This document shows positions 31,801 to 43,142 of a DNA stretch of 64,000 nucleotides, piece by piece; position 1 is the stretch's first letter; the number at the start of each line of letters is the position of its first letter. The position numbers were made by a program, and so were the translations under genes. The stretch is from positions 22,431,487 to 22,495,486 of the forward strand of contig OZ035960.1 of NCBI GenBank assembly GCA_964034945.1, read 5' to 3'. Below the pieces are notes generated by a model. It had not been told where the DNA came from, searched no databases, and saw nothing but the letters and a program-made list of their open reading frames with translations. The DNA is from Chrysopilus asiliformis (taxonomy: Eukaryota > Arthropoda > Insecta > Diptera > Rhagionidae).

Positions 31801-34800
31801 TGTCCGACCTGTTGGGGGGAAATTTGGATGTGAAAACATCCGCAAAAATAATATAATTTTGTTGTTTTTGCAGACCTTATAAGCCGGGAAATTCCAATAG
31901 GATTCAATGCTAAAAGATCGAGTATAAACCATGAATCAGAAATGGTTCAATGGTTAAACACTAAATACTTTCTCTGTAACTTTAAAATCTACATCTTAAA
32001 ACCCATTATATATATTACTAGCAGACCCTACGTTTGCAGCTAAAAGTTTTTTGTATAAATTTTAGAATGTCAAAAAACTATAAATAACTTAAAAAGCTTT
32101 GGGGAAAAACGTTATCCTTAGTTTTTGTTTCGAATCTTGAAATTCCAACACCAGATTCGTGATAAGTAACCCTGAAAACCTCCCAAAGCCTGTTTTTCCG
32201 AGAAAAATTGGAAAAAGGACATTTCCGTTATCCTTATAGGACCTTCCGTTTAGCATTTGAAAAATCGAACACCGGATTCGCGATCAGCGACCCCAAAAAC
32301 CCTATAATGCAAATTTTTCGGGGGAAAATGGGAAAAAGGATATTTTCATTATCCTTACAGGACCTTCTGTTTCGAATTTTGAAAATCTAATACCGGATTC
32401 GTGATCAGCGACCCCAAAAACCCCATAATGGCAATTTTTCCGGGAAAAAATGGGAAAAAGGATATTTGCGTTATCCTTACAGGACCTTCCGTTTCAAATT
32501 TTGAAATTCCAACACCAGATTCGTGATCAGCGACCCCAAAAACCCCATAATGGCAATTTTTCCGGAGAAAAATGGGAAAAAGGATACTTCCGTTATCCTT
32601 AAAGGACCTTCCATTTTCATAATCTACATAGCTAAAAACCTGCTCCTGGCAACACAGATCATTTTGCAAAAAACCGCGTAAAAATCGGTCCAGTAGTTCT
32701 TGAGTTTTGTAATCTCAAACCAACAAACCAACCAACCAACCAACCAACCAACAAACTTCCATTTTTATATATATAGATAAAATGGGTTTTTACGATGTGG
32801 GGGAAATTTTTTGATAAAATATATACCTTATGAGGTCTGTCTAAAAAAATTTATTGTTTGAGTGAAAAACTGAGTCGTTTTTTGCTCAATTTGGTCACAG
32901 TTATGACTTGGGAAATATAATGTGGAACCTAATGTAAAATTAGTATGGATCATGTGTAGCACGCAACTTCATATCTTTACATTGCTTCCAATTTCTGAAT
33001 AGCTCTATTAGTTAGGGTCTGTCAGTAAAATACGTCACACATTTAAGGCGGGGTTTTGTATGACTGCGATGGCTGTACTAAAACCCATAAAAAAATTTGA
33101 ACAAGTAGACGCGGGGCAGGGGTCCGTAAAGGGAAAAACTAACGCCATGTATTTTGTATATACTTAATTTAAAAAATTGAAAAAAAAATTTCATTATAGA
33201 TTGTGGACACTCCTAAATCGAATGTTATAAAATTCATAGCCACTGAAACCATGGTAACTGATATTTTTCTACATATTCACACCATCTACGAGAAACAATT
33301 TCTTTTTGATGAGCTCATTATTAATGTGGTTGAGGAACTCCCGTCAAATGTATATTTTTTTCTAATTAGAAGCTCGATTTTTTTATTAAAAAAATATTTT
33401 TATCAAACATTTAGGTTGAAATCATAGCACCCGAAAAAGTGGAACCAAATGACTGTGTTGAAATTACGGTCAAATCCAATCCAAAATCCTTTGTGGGAGT
33501 TTTAGGAATTGATAAAAGTTGCCTGCTTTTAGATGATAGTAGAATTTTTAATTTCCTTAGTAAAGAATATATTTACTTTATTTGTATATTTACAGAAAAT
33601 ACACTCAAAGCATCTGAGATCATTTTCGATTTGAGAAACTTCAACCGCAATAGTACACATACAAGTATAACGGATGCTCCTGGTTTTAAATCAGGACTTG
33701 CCGTGCTAAGAAATGTCAAGACCTCTGATGAACTAAGAGCAAAAGGTAATGACTTCGAAACTGGTTTTTGTTCTAATTTTTTGTTCGTATTTTCACAAAA
33801 TAATTTTTTTTTATAGAAAGTTTTTTTTCGTCACTTCCGTCACAAATCTGCGGTCAGAACGACCAGGAGGAGGTTCGATCTATGTTACCTTCTTGGAAAA
33901 TCCGGAAATTGGTCGATGTGTGGATGTGGATTGACATAAATGAAGCTGAGTAAGTTCAGAATATCGAAGAAGAAAACCTCGCTATCAGTAGTAATACAAT
34001 TTTTTCTATCAATTTTCCTGAATTTTCCTTAAAAGTTCATGATTACCTGTGATTTCCCGTGACCGCTGTGTGTTAGTGGTCATTCAATCACGTCTGTTTT
34101 ATAGTAAGGTATAGATTTTATGGTAAAAATTTGACTATTTTTATCAATAGATTTTTTTAAATAAAAAAAAATGATGAGAATGTCCGTGCGTCAGTCGGTC
34201 GGTGTCTTTGTACTTGCCTTAAATAATTCGGGAGCTCATTGACCTAGCGACTTGAAATGGTTCCGTCCGTTTGTCTGTCTGTCTGTCTGTCTGTGGCGCA
34301 TGGATTGAGCTAGAGACTTAAAATTTTGCGCAGATCCGTTTTTCGTAAAATGCGAGGCTAAGTTCGTTAATGAGCAAAAATGGATCATTAAGGGGGGTAC
34401 CCCCCATACGAACGAAAACGATTTTTGCGAATATCTCAAAAACGATGCATCCTATCAAAAAAGTGCAAGAACAAAAGTTATTTAGGATATGATTCTACAT
34501 AAAACTCCCATACATCAAAATCCGATTGGAACAAGTTTTAAAAAAATCTTATTGGAAAATTTGAATTCAAATGAAATTTTGATACGCCGTTCAATTAAAT
34601 CACCATACGGGTTTTCAATAATTGGCAGATTGGCAATTATAGCTTTTGTTATGTTTTTAGTTACTATTCGTCATATGATTTCGCATGGGTCCAATATGCC
34701 AATTTGTTGGTTTTGAGTATAACGACTTTAAAGATTTGAGCTTATTTACTCAAAAACTAGTGGATAGGATTGTCTGTAATTTGACCCAGTGACTTTACCA

Positions 34801-37800
34801 AATATCAGTTTCAATAAATTTCGAAACTTACAGAAGAAGTTTTAGCTATTTTTGTGAAACATGAAATTTTCAGTTTGTGCCATATTTGCAGTAGGGGAAC
34901 CCGGGGCTAGAATTAACAGGAGTAAGTATTAACAAGCCTATTCCCGCCGAAATATACGAGCCAGAATCTCGAAATTTGGTTTTTGTCCATCATTCGATAA
35001 GGTCGATCATATCGTGACTCATCAGTTATAAACTGTTCATTGCCAGTGAGGGTTAAGCACAGAGGCCAAATTTTAGGTGGTAAACGAACTTTTTATGGTT
35101 TGCAATATTTTGATTTCTGTCTTAGTTTTTTATATTATTGAATATAACTTTGCCGATAATGTAAGTTAATGAAGCTATAATTAATAATATCCTTTGGTTT
35201 TATTACAATCCTTAACTATATTTTTGTGTGTGGTTAATAATTCAAAAAAGTAGTGTCGGGGCTAAAATTAACAAACCCATGGGGCAAGAATTAACAATAT
35301 AATGTCATAGACATAGAGTAAGAATTCTCATACTATGTTTTTATAGATACAAATTATGTACAAAAAAGCTTCGCTGAAACCTTTTTTTTAGATAATAATA
35401 ATTGTTTTTGTTTTTTAAAACGACTTAATTTTTTTTGTCAATTTATGTTCCTTGAAAAGGATATTTATTTGGTTCATTTTATTAGTTTTTGTTGTAATTA
35501 ATATATTTGAATTTAAAAGGATATTTATTTTGTTTATTTTATAATTTTTGTGAAAAAAAAATATTTTCTTTTAATTATTTCCATGTTAAAACTTATGTTA
35601 ATACTTACCCCATCGTTGTTAAAACTAGCCCCGTGACCGGGGTTAGTTTTAACAGATGACATTTTTTCATAAAAATGATTTTTTTCATATAGTGGCTACC
35701 TGGTTGAAACTTTTTTTTATTTCTTATGATACCTGAAGACCTACAGTATGGCTAGATATAAACACAATATCAAAAATATTACTTGTTAAAAAATATGACC
35801 CAATTTCCAAATTTTGTTAATACTAGCCCCGGCTTCCCCTACTCATTATCTCAGGAACGGCATGAGTTATAGAAAACCCGGTCAGAAATTCAGAAACAGC
35901 GTAGCCCAGTTACTCAAAAACTGCTCTTAATTCAAAAATTGTGAAAATGCCGTATCGCACAAATTCAAAATCAGGTGATTCATTGTTTATGAAACCTCAA
36001 AGCTTGTCTGTATGCGAAATTTGAACAAGCACAAAATCACAAAGAACGGGTTCGTTCTTCACACAAATTAACACACATGAAACACTCTTCTGTAATATAC
36101 AGAAGTTTCCGGCAAGTTGTCTCCACGTGTAGCACAAACGAGCAACTTTTTGTATCGGTTTAAAGTTGCCCCGTGTAACAGGGGCCTAAGACTCTTGGCA
36201 CGACAAAAAAAACTGAATTTTCGCCTCTCATAATATTTTGTTACTTTTCAAAACATTTTTTAATTGCAAATTTTTTTTTCTGGCTTATCCACCTCCCTAT
36301 AGAAACAATGGTGAATATATACTAAAAGAAATAGTTCCAGGATCTATAACAACGTGGGAACTAACTGCTTTCTCATTAGATCCTGTCACTGGATTGAATT
36401 TAACAAAGAGACCAACAGAAATTCAAGTTCTCAAGGACTTTTTCATATCGAGTAAATTACCTTTTTCAGTAAAACAAGGTAAACACTTTTAGATACTAGA
36501 TGTTGAACTATATTACATACGTATACACCTTTTCAGGTGAAATATATGAACTTCCCGTTATAGTGTTTAATTACACTAAAAATACAATAAGCACTGAGGT
36601 CACACTGTTTAATACAAAGGACGAATTTGAATTTCTTACTCAGGATGAAAATATATGCTCAGGTAAAATCTATACTAACCCGAATTACTTAAAATAAAGG
36701 ATTTTTTTAAATTTTCGTAGAAGAACATAATAAGCAGATAAAAAATATCACTGTTGATCCGGATTGTCCTGCAAATATTTTCTTTTTAATTCGTCTCAAC
36801 AAAGTTGGATCTATCAGAATTCATTTGGTTGCCAATAGTAATAATTTTGAGGATGCCATTGAAAATTTCTTATTGGTTGAACCAGATGGAGTAACAGAAT
36901 TCGTTAATCATGCAATTTTAATCGATTTACGAGATGAGAGTGATTTCAAGAAGGAAATTCCGATTGCTATTCCAAAGGAAGTTGTTCCTAATTCAACACA
37001 TGTTTATATCAGTGCGATTGGAGATATATTGGGAGCCACTCTTTCCAACCTTGAGAATTCAGTTTTGCAGCCATTTGGTAATGGTGAAGAAAATATGTTG
37101 AATTTCATTAGGGATGTTCTATTGCTCGAATATGCGCAGGTAAAGTTAAAATATTTAAAAGATAAATAAAAAAAGTATTTAATTTTGATGGTTCTATTAA
37201 CAGACTGTCGGGATAAAATTGGAACCATGTGAAAAAAAGATCATAAAACGTTTAAAATTGGCCTATCAATATCAATTGACTTTTAAACATTCGGATGGTT
37301 CCTACAGCCCTTTCGGACCCTTGAAATCTAATTGTGAATCTAGTACTTGGCTAACAGCACTCAATATGATTTTTTTCCGTCGAGCTTCTCGATTTATCAA
37401 AATTAGCGAAAATGTTATTGAACAGGGGTTAACGTTTTTGCTTAAAACCCAGTCGGAGATGGGAAACTTTTCTGAAAAAGGATTCGTTGAAAATTCTTAC
37501 ACAATTGATGATCCAAAGGAGTTGTCGATTACTGCATTTTCAGTGCTGGCGTTTATGGAAAATTCTGTATGTATAAAAACTTTCCAAGAAAATTAATTTA
37601 AAAGCATGTCTTTATTTTAAAAAAAATTGTAAAAAGCTTTTGTTTAAAAAAAAATGTACAAAACGGGAAAAAATCAGTTTATATATATAAATAAATTATG
37701 AATGAAATGATTTAAAATTTCGAAAATTTTATTATTTTTAGATAAAATATCCAAAATTCGGAGCAGTAATATCGAAAGGCATGGAATTTTTAGTACAAAA

Positions 37801-40800
37801 TTTGACTATTTTAGATAATATGAATTTGTTTGCAATTTGCACTTATGTGTTGCAATTGGGAAGTCATCAACCTGAGAAGAGTTCATTAAATTTTCTAATG
37901 GAGAAATCTGAATTTGAAAGTAAGTTTCTTTTTATTTTTATTTCAAAAAGGCTGTCCATACATTCAGAAAAATGCAGTAAAACTCGTCGACTTGCGTACG
38001 GCCTAATTGGCTTCCTGAAGGAAAAATTACCCTGTGTGAGGCGCGCGTTTACCTGGGTTAGGACAAGTAAAAATGTGTCAACCTGTAGCGGGAGAAATTT
38101 AAAGATTAAACCAGTAAGTAAAATAGGGCGTAATGAACTGCACGGGTTGAAATACGTATTTCGAGGGTGTAATGTCATGTAATGGCCAATTTCGTCTACC
38201 TGCTACAGGCCAGAGTTGACTTGTCAAAAGTTGACTTGGATCAGCTTTATTATTTTTCTGAGTGTAACTAGACTCACAGGGCGATATTAAATTACATATA
38301 AGAAATCGGGGGAAAATGGGAAGAGAGGAGGATGATTCGAAAAAAACCAGAATTAGCATATTATATTTTACGGACAGATCCAAATTCTGCAGACCGGACA
38401 ATCTTTACCATAATAATTTAAAAAAATGTTTTTTTTTACAAAAGACGGTCTCCGATGGTGGAAAATCTCTACAAAACAAAAATATAAATTTAGAGAAGTC
38501 GAAACAACATCATTTGCACTCATGGCATTTTTAAATGAAAAATCAACCCCAGTTGATTACATTCGATCAATTTTAAGATGGTTACTTTTACAACGTAACG
38601 AAAATGGATTTTTCAACTCCATAACTAATACAATGTACGGATTGATGGCAATAAATGTTGCTGCAAGGAAATTCTACATCAAAAACACCAAAATGAAGAT
38701 CGAATTTTGTGATGAGAGCAATGGAAAAAATGCTATCGAAATACATGAAAGAAATTCCACTACTTTACAGAGAAAAGAGGTCAGTAATTTTTTTAAATAT
38801 TTCTTTCCTGTTTTATTAAGCGTTATTGATTTTTAAAGTTACCAACTTCAACACGGAAAATCAGTTTGAAAGCGAAAGGACGAGGAATTGGCTTAGTAGA
38901 AGTTTTATACAAATACAATTTAAGAACTGTTTTAACTGATCCGGCTTTTATTATTATGCCGGAGGTTTTATATGTCGATGGAGGGAATTTAAATTTGACA
39001 TTTGTAATACGGTAATCAATATTTAATTTTTTTTTACAAATATTTAAATTAATACAATAAATCAATCCTCTTTATTGATACAGTCTGTTAATCATGTCTT
39101 CAATATTAATTTTTTTGAATTAATAATGAAAGGACTCCTGGAAAAGCCTGTCTTAGCCAGATCTCGAACACCTGTTTAAACCAGACATATTAAGAAGTAA
39201 CAACCTTTATATTTGAGTCGTTAATTTCGAATCGGGAAGTTATTTAGCTAAATTGATTCTAATTTTAGAGATATTTAAAAAAAAATCTGCCATAAAACCC
39301 ATGAAACCATTTTTTTGGGTTTTGTTGTTGTCACATTTATTTTTGTATAATTTGACTACGCTGATTCCGAATCTAACTGTGGTTTGGTTAGATTTCCTTT
39401 AGTTCTGGAGATACAGAATAGTTTCTTCCTAGACAAAAACATTTTTTTTTCTCCATTATTTCAAAAACTCGAGCCAATCTAGTCAATCCAATTCAAAATT
39501 CGGAATCAGAAAGTTTAAAAAACTAATATTCTTGATAGCCCAACACTCAGACAAAAAATTGGTCATATGGATAAAATCATTGTTAAATTAATAAAATTTT
39601 TATCCTATATCAGCCAACATAATAATTTTGTTAAATTAACAACGAGAAATTTATTTCTCGGTAAATGATAAATTGGTCATATTTAGGGCTGCCAAAAATA
39701 TGCACTAAAAAAGGCGAAATATGCACTTAAATATGCACTTTAAAAACATTCAAAATCCGAAATATAGTATATTTCACCCAAAATAGTGAACGGAACTTGT
39801 TAAAATGTGGTTAATTCGACTTATGTGGAAAATAAAAAAATTGAAAAAATAATAGTCTGTCAAAAAGATTGACATTTTGACTAACAAAAAAATTTTTTAC
39901 TTGTTTCTAAATTGCAACTATTAAATTTTAAGATATTTCGAAAAGATGTTAAATACTTCATATTGTCTATGGTATAATCGGGGTTAAAACTTGTAGAAAA
40001 ATCTCAGTTGTTGCTACCACAAAACTTTCTTCCACAAAATCTACGACCCTGCGCAATTTACCCTATCCCTATCGTTTTGTCAACCAAAGACGACCTCAAA
40101 ATGTACAAAATGTGAAATAACTTGAGAACGGTAAAAGATATCGATTTACGGTAAAAGGTAAAAATGTAGAAAATTGCATTGCCTTTAATTCGTTTTTCAA
40201 AAGTTTTTTCGAAAAACTGTTAGTTTGCAAGTAATTCGCAAAAATATATTTTTTACATTTTAATAAAAATATTTCAATAACGGTAAAAGATAACGGATAA
40301 CTGTAAAAGACAAAATTGTGCAGAATGCCATTCTCATTAATTCATCTCATATATACAGTAAGCAAAAAACCATTTTTTTTCGAGATAATGGACAAAAATT
40401 ATTTTTTTTGAAATAACGGTTTATCTCGACAACAGGTTGAGATATCGAGTTATAGCTAAAGACAAAAGTGTGTGAAATTTTATTTTCTCCAAAAAACGCG
40501 TAGTTTGGGAGTAAATCGAGAAAAACGAAATTGCGATTTTTGAAAAACCGCCATTTTGGATACTTCCGGTTAACGGATTTCCACCAAAAGTTCATAGGAT
40601 CGTCCCATTCCAGGACCAAATATGCCTATAAAATCTCATGGCTCTAGCTCTATTAGTTTTTGAGAAATCTTGTACACAGACTGACAGACTGACAGACAGA
40701 ACGACATTTTTTTTAATATGACTCCAATCGATTAAGGAGTGATCGGGAAATGTTTTTTTAGGTTAAATTAAAAGGTTGAAATTTTTCATGAATACAATAC

Positions 40801-43097
40801 TGTATTATACTTCGTAGAAGAAAGTAAAAACACATATTTATTTATTTTTAATATTTATTCTAGCTGAAACAGTCGAATTATAATTTGAATTGTACAAAAA
40901 AAATTTGGTTGTTCATGAAAGTTGTAAAATATGCAACTAAATACGCATTATATGCATTTATATGCATTTATATGCAAATATGCACTGACGTGTCAAATAT
41001 GCGAAATATGCAACAACAAGTGACCTTCATTCGCTTCTAAACTTATTGATTCGGATGAATAAAAAACTCCCGGAGCCGAAATCATAACGAGAAGAAATAT
41101 GCAAATGCATATTTTTGGCAGCCCTAGTCATATTAATGAAATCATTGTTTAATGAACAAAATTTATCTTGAAATCATAAAAAAACTGTCAATTGGAACAA
41201 ATATTTTAGAAGGGAAATCTTTGTTCAACAAAAAAATTGCGATTTTAACAAAACTAAACCTACAAATGATGTTTTGTTAAATCAATAAAACAATTGGTCG
41301 ATTAATAATACCTAATTTGTCGAAATGACAAAAAATTGTTATATTGACAAAATTTTTGTTTTACAAACAGTTCGTTTATCAATTTAACAAAAAAATGTTA
41401 TTGAGATGCAACAAAACAAATTTTGTCAATATGAACGAGGTTTTGGTTATTATTTTTTTTGAGTGTCTTTGACAATTAAATAAATAAAACTTGTTACATT
41501 ATTATTTATATTATCACTTTTGAAATGATTAAAATTTTTATTTCGTTTGTTTAATCAAGATTCATACAAATTTTGGACAGCCCTTTATCAAAAATGGCAA
41601 TAATGGAAATAAATTCAATCAACGGATACTCGTTTGATTTGAATTCGAAAATAAATTTACTGCAAACTCGCGGAGTAAAGGTAAAAATTTGAAAATCAAT
41701 CTAAAAAAATGCACTAAAAAGAAAAAAATAATTTTCTGGACGCTGTGTATCACAAATATAAAAGCTTTTAAAAAGCGAGATAAATGTTTATTTTATTGTT
41801 TTATGCTTTATCTCGCTTTTTAAAAGCTTTTATATTTGTGATACACAGCGTCCAGAAAATTATTTTTTTCTTTTTAGTGCATTTTTTTTAATAAAAGCTT
41901 TTTTTAAAAATTTTTATTTTTTATTTTTTTTATTTTGTTCTTTTTAGTCTTCGAATATATATCCTTACATTTGAGATGTCCTTACAGGCTTTTTAACTTG
42001 AGAATCGTATTCAGCGAACCCCAAAACCCGCAGAATATATTTTTTCCCGGAACAATTGAGGAAAGGGATAATCACGTTATCCTTACAGGACCTTCCGTTA
42101 TCCTTACAGACTTTTTAATGACAGATTCGGATTCAGCGACCCCAAAAACCCCCAGAATAGATTTTTTTCCGGAAAATTTGGAGAAAAGGATAATCACGTT
42201 ATCCTTACATTAACTTCCGTTATCCTTACAGACTTTTTAATGACAGATTCGGATTCAGCGACCCCAAAAACCCCCAGAATAGATTTTTTCCGGAAAATTT
42301 GGAGAAAAGGATAATCACGTTATCCTTACAGGACCTTCCGTTATCCTTACATACTTTTTAATGACAGATTCGGATTCAGCGACCCCAAAAACACCCAGAA
42401 TAGATTTTTTTCCAGAAAATTTTGAAAAAAGGATAATCACGTTATCCTTACAGGACCTTCCGTTATCCTTACAGACTTTTTAATGGCAGATTCGGATTCA
42501 GCGACCCCAAAAACCCCCAGAATAGATTTTTTTCCGGAAAATTTGGAGAAAAGGATAATCACGTTATCCTCACAGGACCTTCCTTTATCCTTACAAGGAC
42601 GAAGTAGAGAAAATATTGTATTGTCATCGGACTTATATAAGTGTACAAAATTTCAAGTGAATCGGATGAGTGGAAGTGGGTCAAAATTTGATTGCAAGAT
42701 TTGACCCCGACAGACAAACAGACAAACAGACAAGATAGCGAGCTAAATAAAAGCTTTTAAAAAATCACCTTTTTTATTAATTCGTGTGATATGATAAGAA
42801 AACAGATTTATATAAAGAATATTTACTATAATTTAATTTTTTTTAGAACGTCCAGTTAAAAAAATTCGACACTTTAGTAATTATTTCCTTGGATTTTTCG
42901 GAAATAAATGAGATTTTAGTATTTTTTGATGCAATAAAAACTCACACAATCGATGACCATAAATCAGCTGCAATAACAGTTTATGATTATCATGATCCAA
43001 GTATTTTTTTTTCAATTGGCTAAAGAATTTTATAGCATTTTACTATTTTTTAGCGAGACAAACACGCATATTTTATTCAACACCAAGCAGCAAATGA
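25883..43097 (+). CDS. Tep: Tep-C: TEP paralogue without a thioester (exons 2-22)
   Basis: Exons: 25883-26060, 26120-26347, 26403-26656, 28159-28456, 28511-28687, 28757-28866, 28926-29040, 33200-33349, 33415-33559, 33596-33745, 33817-33949, 36303-36478, 36537-36662, 36721-37139, 37204-37566, 37742-37919, 38445-38779, 38839-39011, 41560-41680, 42847-43000 and 43054-43097. Phases agree throughout and give 1341 residues without exon 1. The macroglobulin, CUB and TED order is as in Tep-B. The thioester site reads GNGEE (37077-37091): the Cys and Gln needed for the bond are replaced by Asn and Glu. The TED helices are still present (WLTAL near 37350). The open frame over 21 exons argues against a plain pseudogene; thioester-less TEPs are known in insects. 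Introns 4, 8, 12, 19 and 20 hold most of the window's repeats. No exon 1 was found, so a dead 5' end cannot be excluded. Confidence 0.88.
26692..27355. mobile_element. Helentron-like repeat with GACAGACG core, copy 1
   Basis: Starts AACATAACAAAAGCTATAAT and ends CACCATACGGGTATAAAAA. Near the ends lie the inverted pair ACCCGTATGGTGA / TCACCATACGGGT and a 10-bp stem hairpin (ATAATTGCCA / TGGCAATTAT). The core is (ACAGACGG)n at 27064-27213, and a GGGGGGTACCCCCC palindrome lies near 26941. Sub-terminal inverted repeats, a microsatellite core and a terminal hairpin resemble Helitron-like DINE/Helentron elements; the class is inferred. Confidence 0.75.
27492..28110. mobile_element. Helentron-like repeat, copy 2
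   Basis: Same ends, palindrome and core as copy 1, in the same Tep-C intron and orientation. The core (27906-27974) is shorter. The 137 bases between the copies are unrelated. Confidence 0.75.
29732..30121 (-). pseudogene. CXC-type cysteine-rich ORF, left arm of the fold-back element (129 aa)
   Basis: Contains FCNCTKGCGSNCGCRKIGLP followed by CSIVCSCCRGQSC, a dense cysteine array like the tesmin/CXC fold, then an acidic tail rich in Glu and Gln. Cysteine arrays of this kind recur at the C-terminus of anonymous ORFs in arthropod repeats. It is probably a fragment of a transposon protein. Function is unknown. Confidence 0.5.
30301..30585 (+). pseudogene. CXC-type cysteine-rich ORF, right arm (94 aa)
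   Basis: Inverted relative of the left-arm ORF, with the same array (FCNCTKAYGSNCGCIKIGLP) but one array Cys lost. Its start is not an ATG. It ends earlier, at an acidic stretch. Confidence 0.45.
31542..31901. mobile_element. 360-bp fully palindromic MITE (Tep-C intron 8)
   Basis: The outer arms, of roughly 120 bases, are inverted copies with few mismatches, from CCTATTGGAATTTCTCGGCT to its complement. The inner part is a second inverted pair around GCCAGCTTCCACGCAGGCTT. The 14-mer ACTTTCTCTGTAAC lies just before it (31528) and again at about 31969. Confidence 0.75.
32100..32620. repeat. 122-bp satellite array 1 (Tep-C intron 8)
   Basis: About four units. Successive GATTCG landmarks at 32154, 32275, 32396 and 32518 give a 121-122 bp period. 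Units share CAGCGACCCCAAAAACCC and TTCCGTTATCCTTACAGGAC with array 2. Confidence 0.8.
32717..32755. repeat. (CCAA)n microsatellite
   Basis: CAAC/CCAA tetranucleotide run followed by a short TATA run. Confidence 0.8.
33014..33170. mobile_element. Short MITE fragment with AAAATACGTCAC end
   Basis: Starts TAGGGTCTGTCAGTAAAATACG. It is related to 45050-45185 and 55344-55489, but its right end is unclear. Confidence 0.4.
34259..34656. mobile_element. Helentron-like repeat, copy 3 (inverted, truncated)
   Basis: Reverse orientation. A short GTCT core, the GGGGGGTACCCCCC palindrome and the hairpin end are present. The end carrying CACCATACGGGTATAAA is missing. Confidence 0.7.
34890..35843. mobile_element. 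954-bp MITE with 29-nt inverted ends (Tep-C intron 12)
   Basis: The left end AGTAGGGGAACCCGGGGCTA and following ...GAATTAACA is matched in inverted orientation by the right end with two mismatches in 29. Inside, GGGGCTAAAATTAACA-type motifs recur near both ends. There is no ORF. A target duplication was not clear. Confidence 0.75.
37077..37091 (+). other. Lost thioester motif of Tep-C (GNGEE)
   Basis: Aligns with GCGEQ of the other genes: Cys to Asn and Gln to Glu in otherwise conserved surroundings. Confidence 0.92.
39543..41467. mobile_element. Older element containing the hAT insertion (Tep-C intron 19)
   Basis: ACACTCAGACAAAAAATTGG on the left and the complement of ACACTCAAAAAAAATAATAA on the right look like inverted ends. 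Both flanks share motifs such as GTTAAATTAA and CAAAATT. The hAT element sits inside, so this would be a nested insertion. Confidence 0.4.
39684..41126. mobile_element. 1443-bp non-autonomous hAT element
   Basis: Ends TAGGGCTGCCAAAAATATGC and GCATATTTTTGGCAGCCCTA are inverted copies. The 8-bp target duplication GTCATATT is perfect at 39676-39683 and 41127-41134. An 8-bp duplication with TAGGG...CCCTA ends marks hAT. No transposase ORF was found inside. Confidence 0.88.
41703..41888. repeat. Perfect 82-bp inverted repeat (hairpin) in Tep-C intron 20
   Basis: The left arm 41703-41784 is the exact complement of 41807-41888 as far as I can check, with a 22-base loop. It holds TGGACGCTGTGTATCACAAA. 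It would fold into a long hairpin RNA in the intron. Confidence 0.85.
41990..42605. repeat. 122-bp satellite array 2 (Tep-C intron 20)
   Basis: About five units. GATTCGG landmarks at about 42124, 42246, 42367 and 42489 give a 121-122 bp period. Array 1 has the same period and shares motifs. The ORFs here are by-products of the repeat. Confidence 0.8.
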
Positions 43098-43136
43098 AAC
43101 CAAATAACTAAAATTATAGCCACATCACAAAATATA

Positions 43137-43142
43137 AATAAA
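43137..43142 (+). terminator. Poly(A) signal of Tep-C
   Basis: AATAAA 40 bases after the Tep-C stop codon. Confidence 0.5.

Noticed and set aside
32100..42605. CRISPR-like spacing of repeats
   Set aside because: Whole units repeat head to tail without unique spacers, in insect DNA: a satellite.
41935..42704. ORFs with repeated DSDSATPKTPRIDFFPENLE
   Set aside because: By-product of the 122-bp satellite read in frame; not a protein family.
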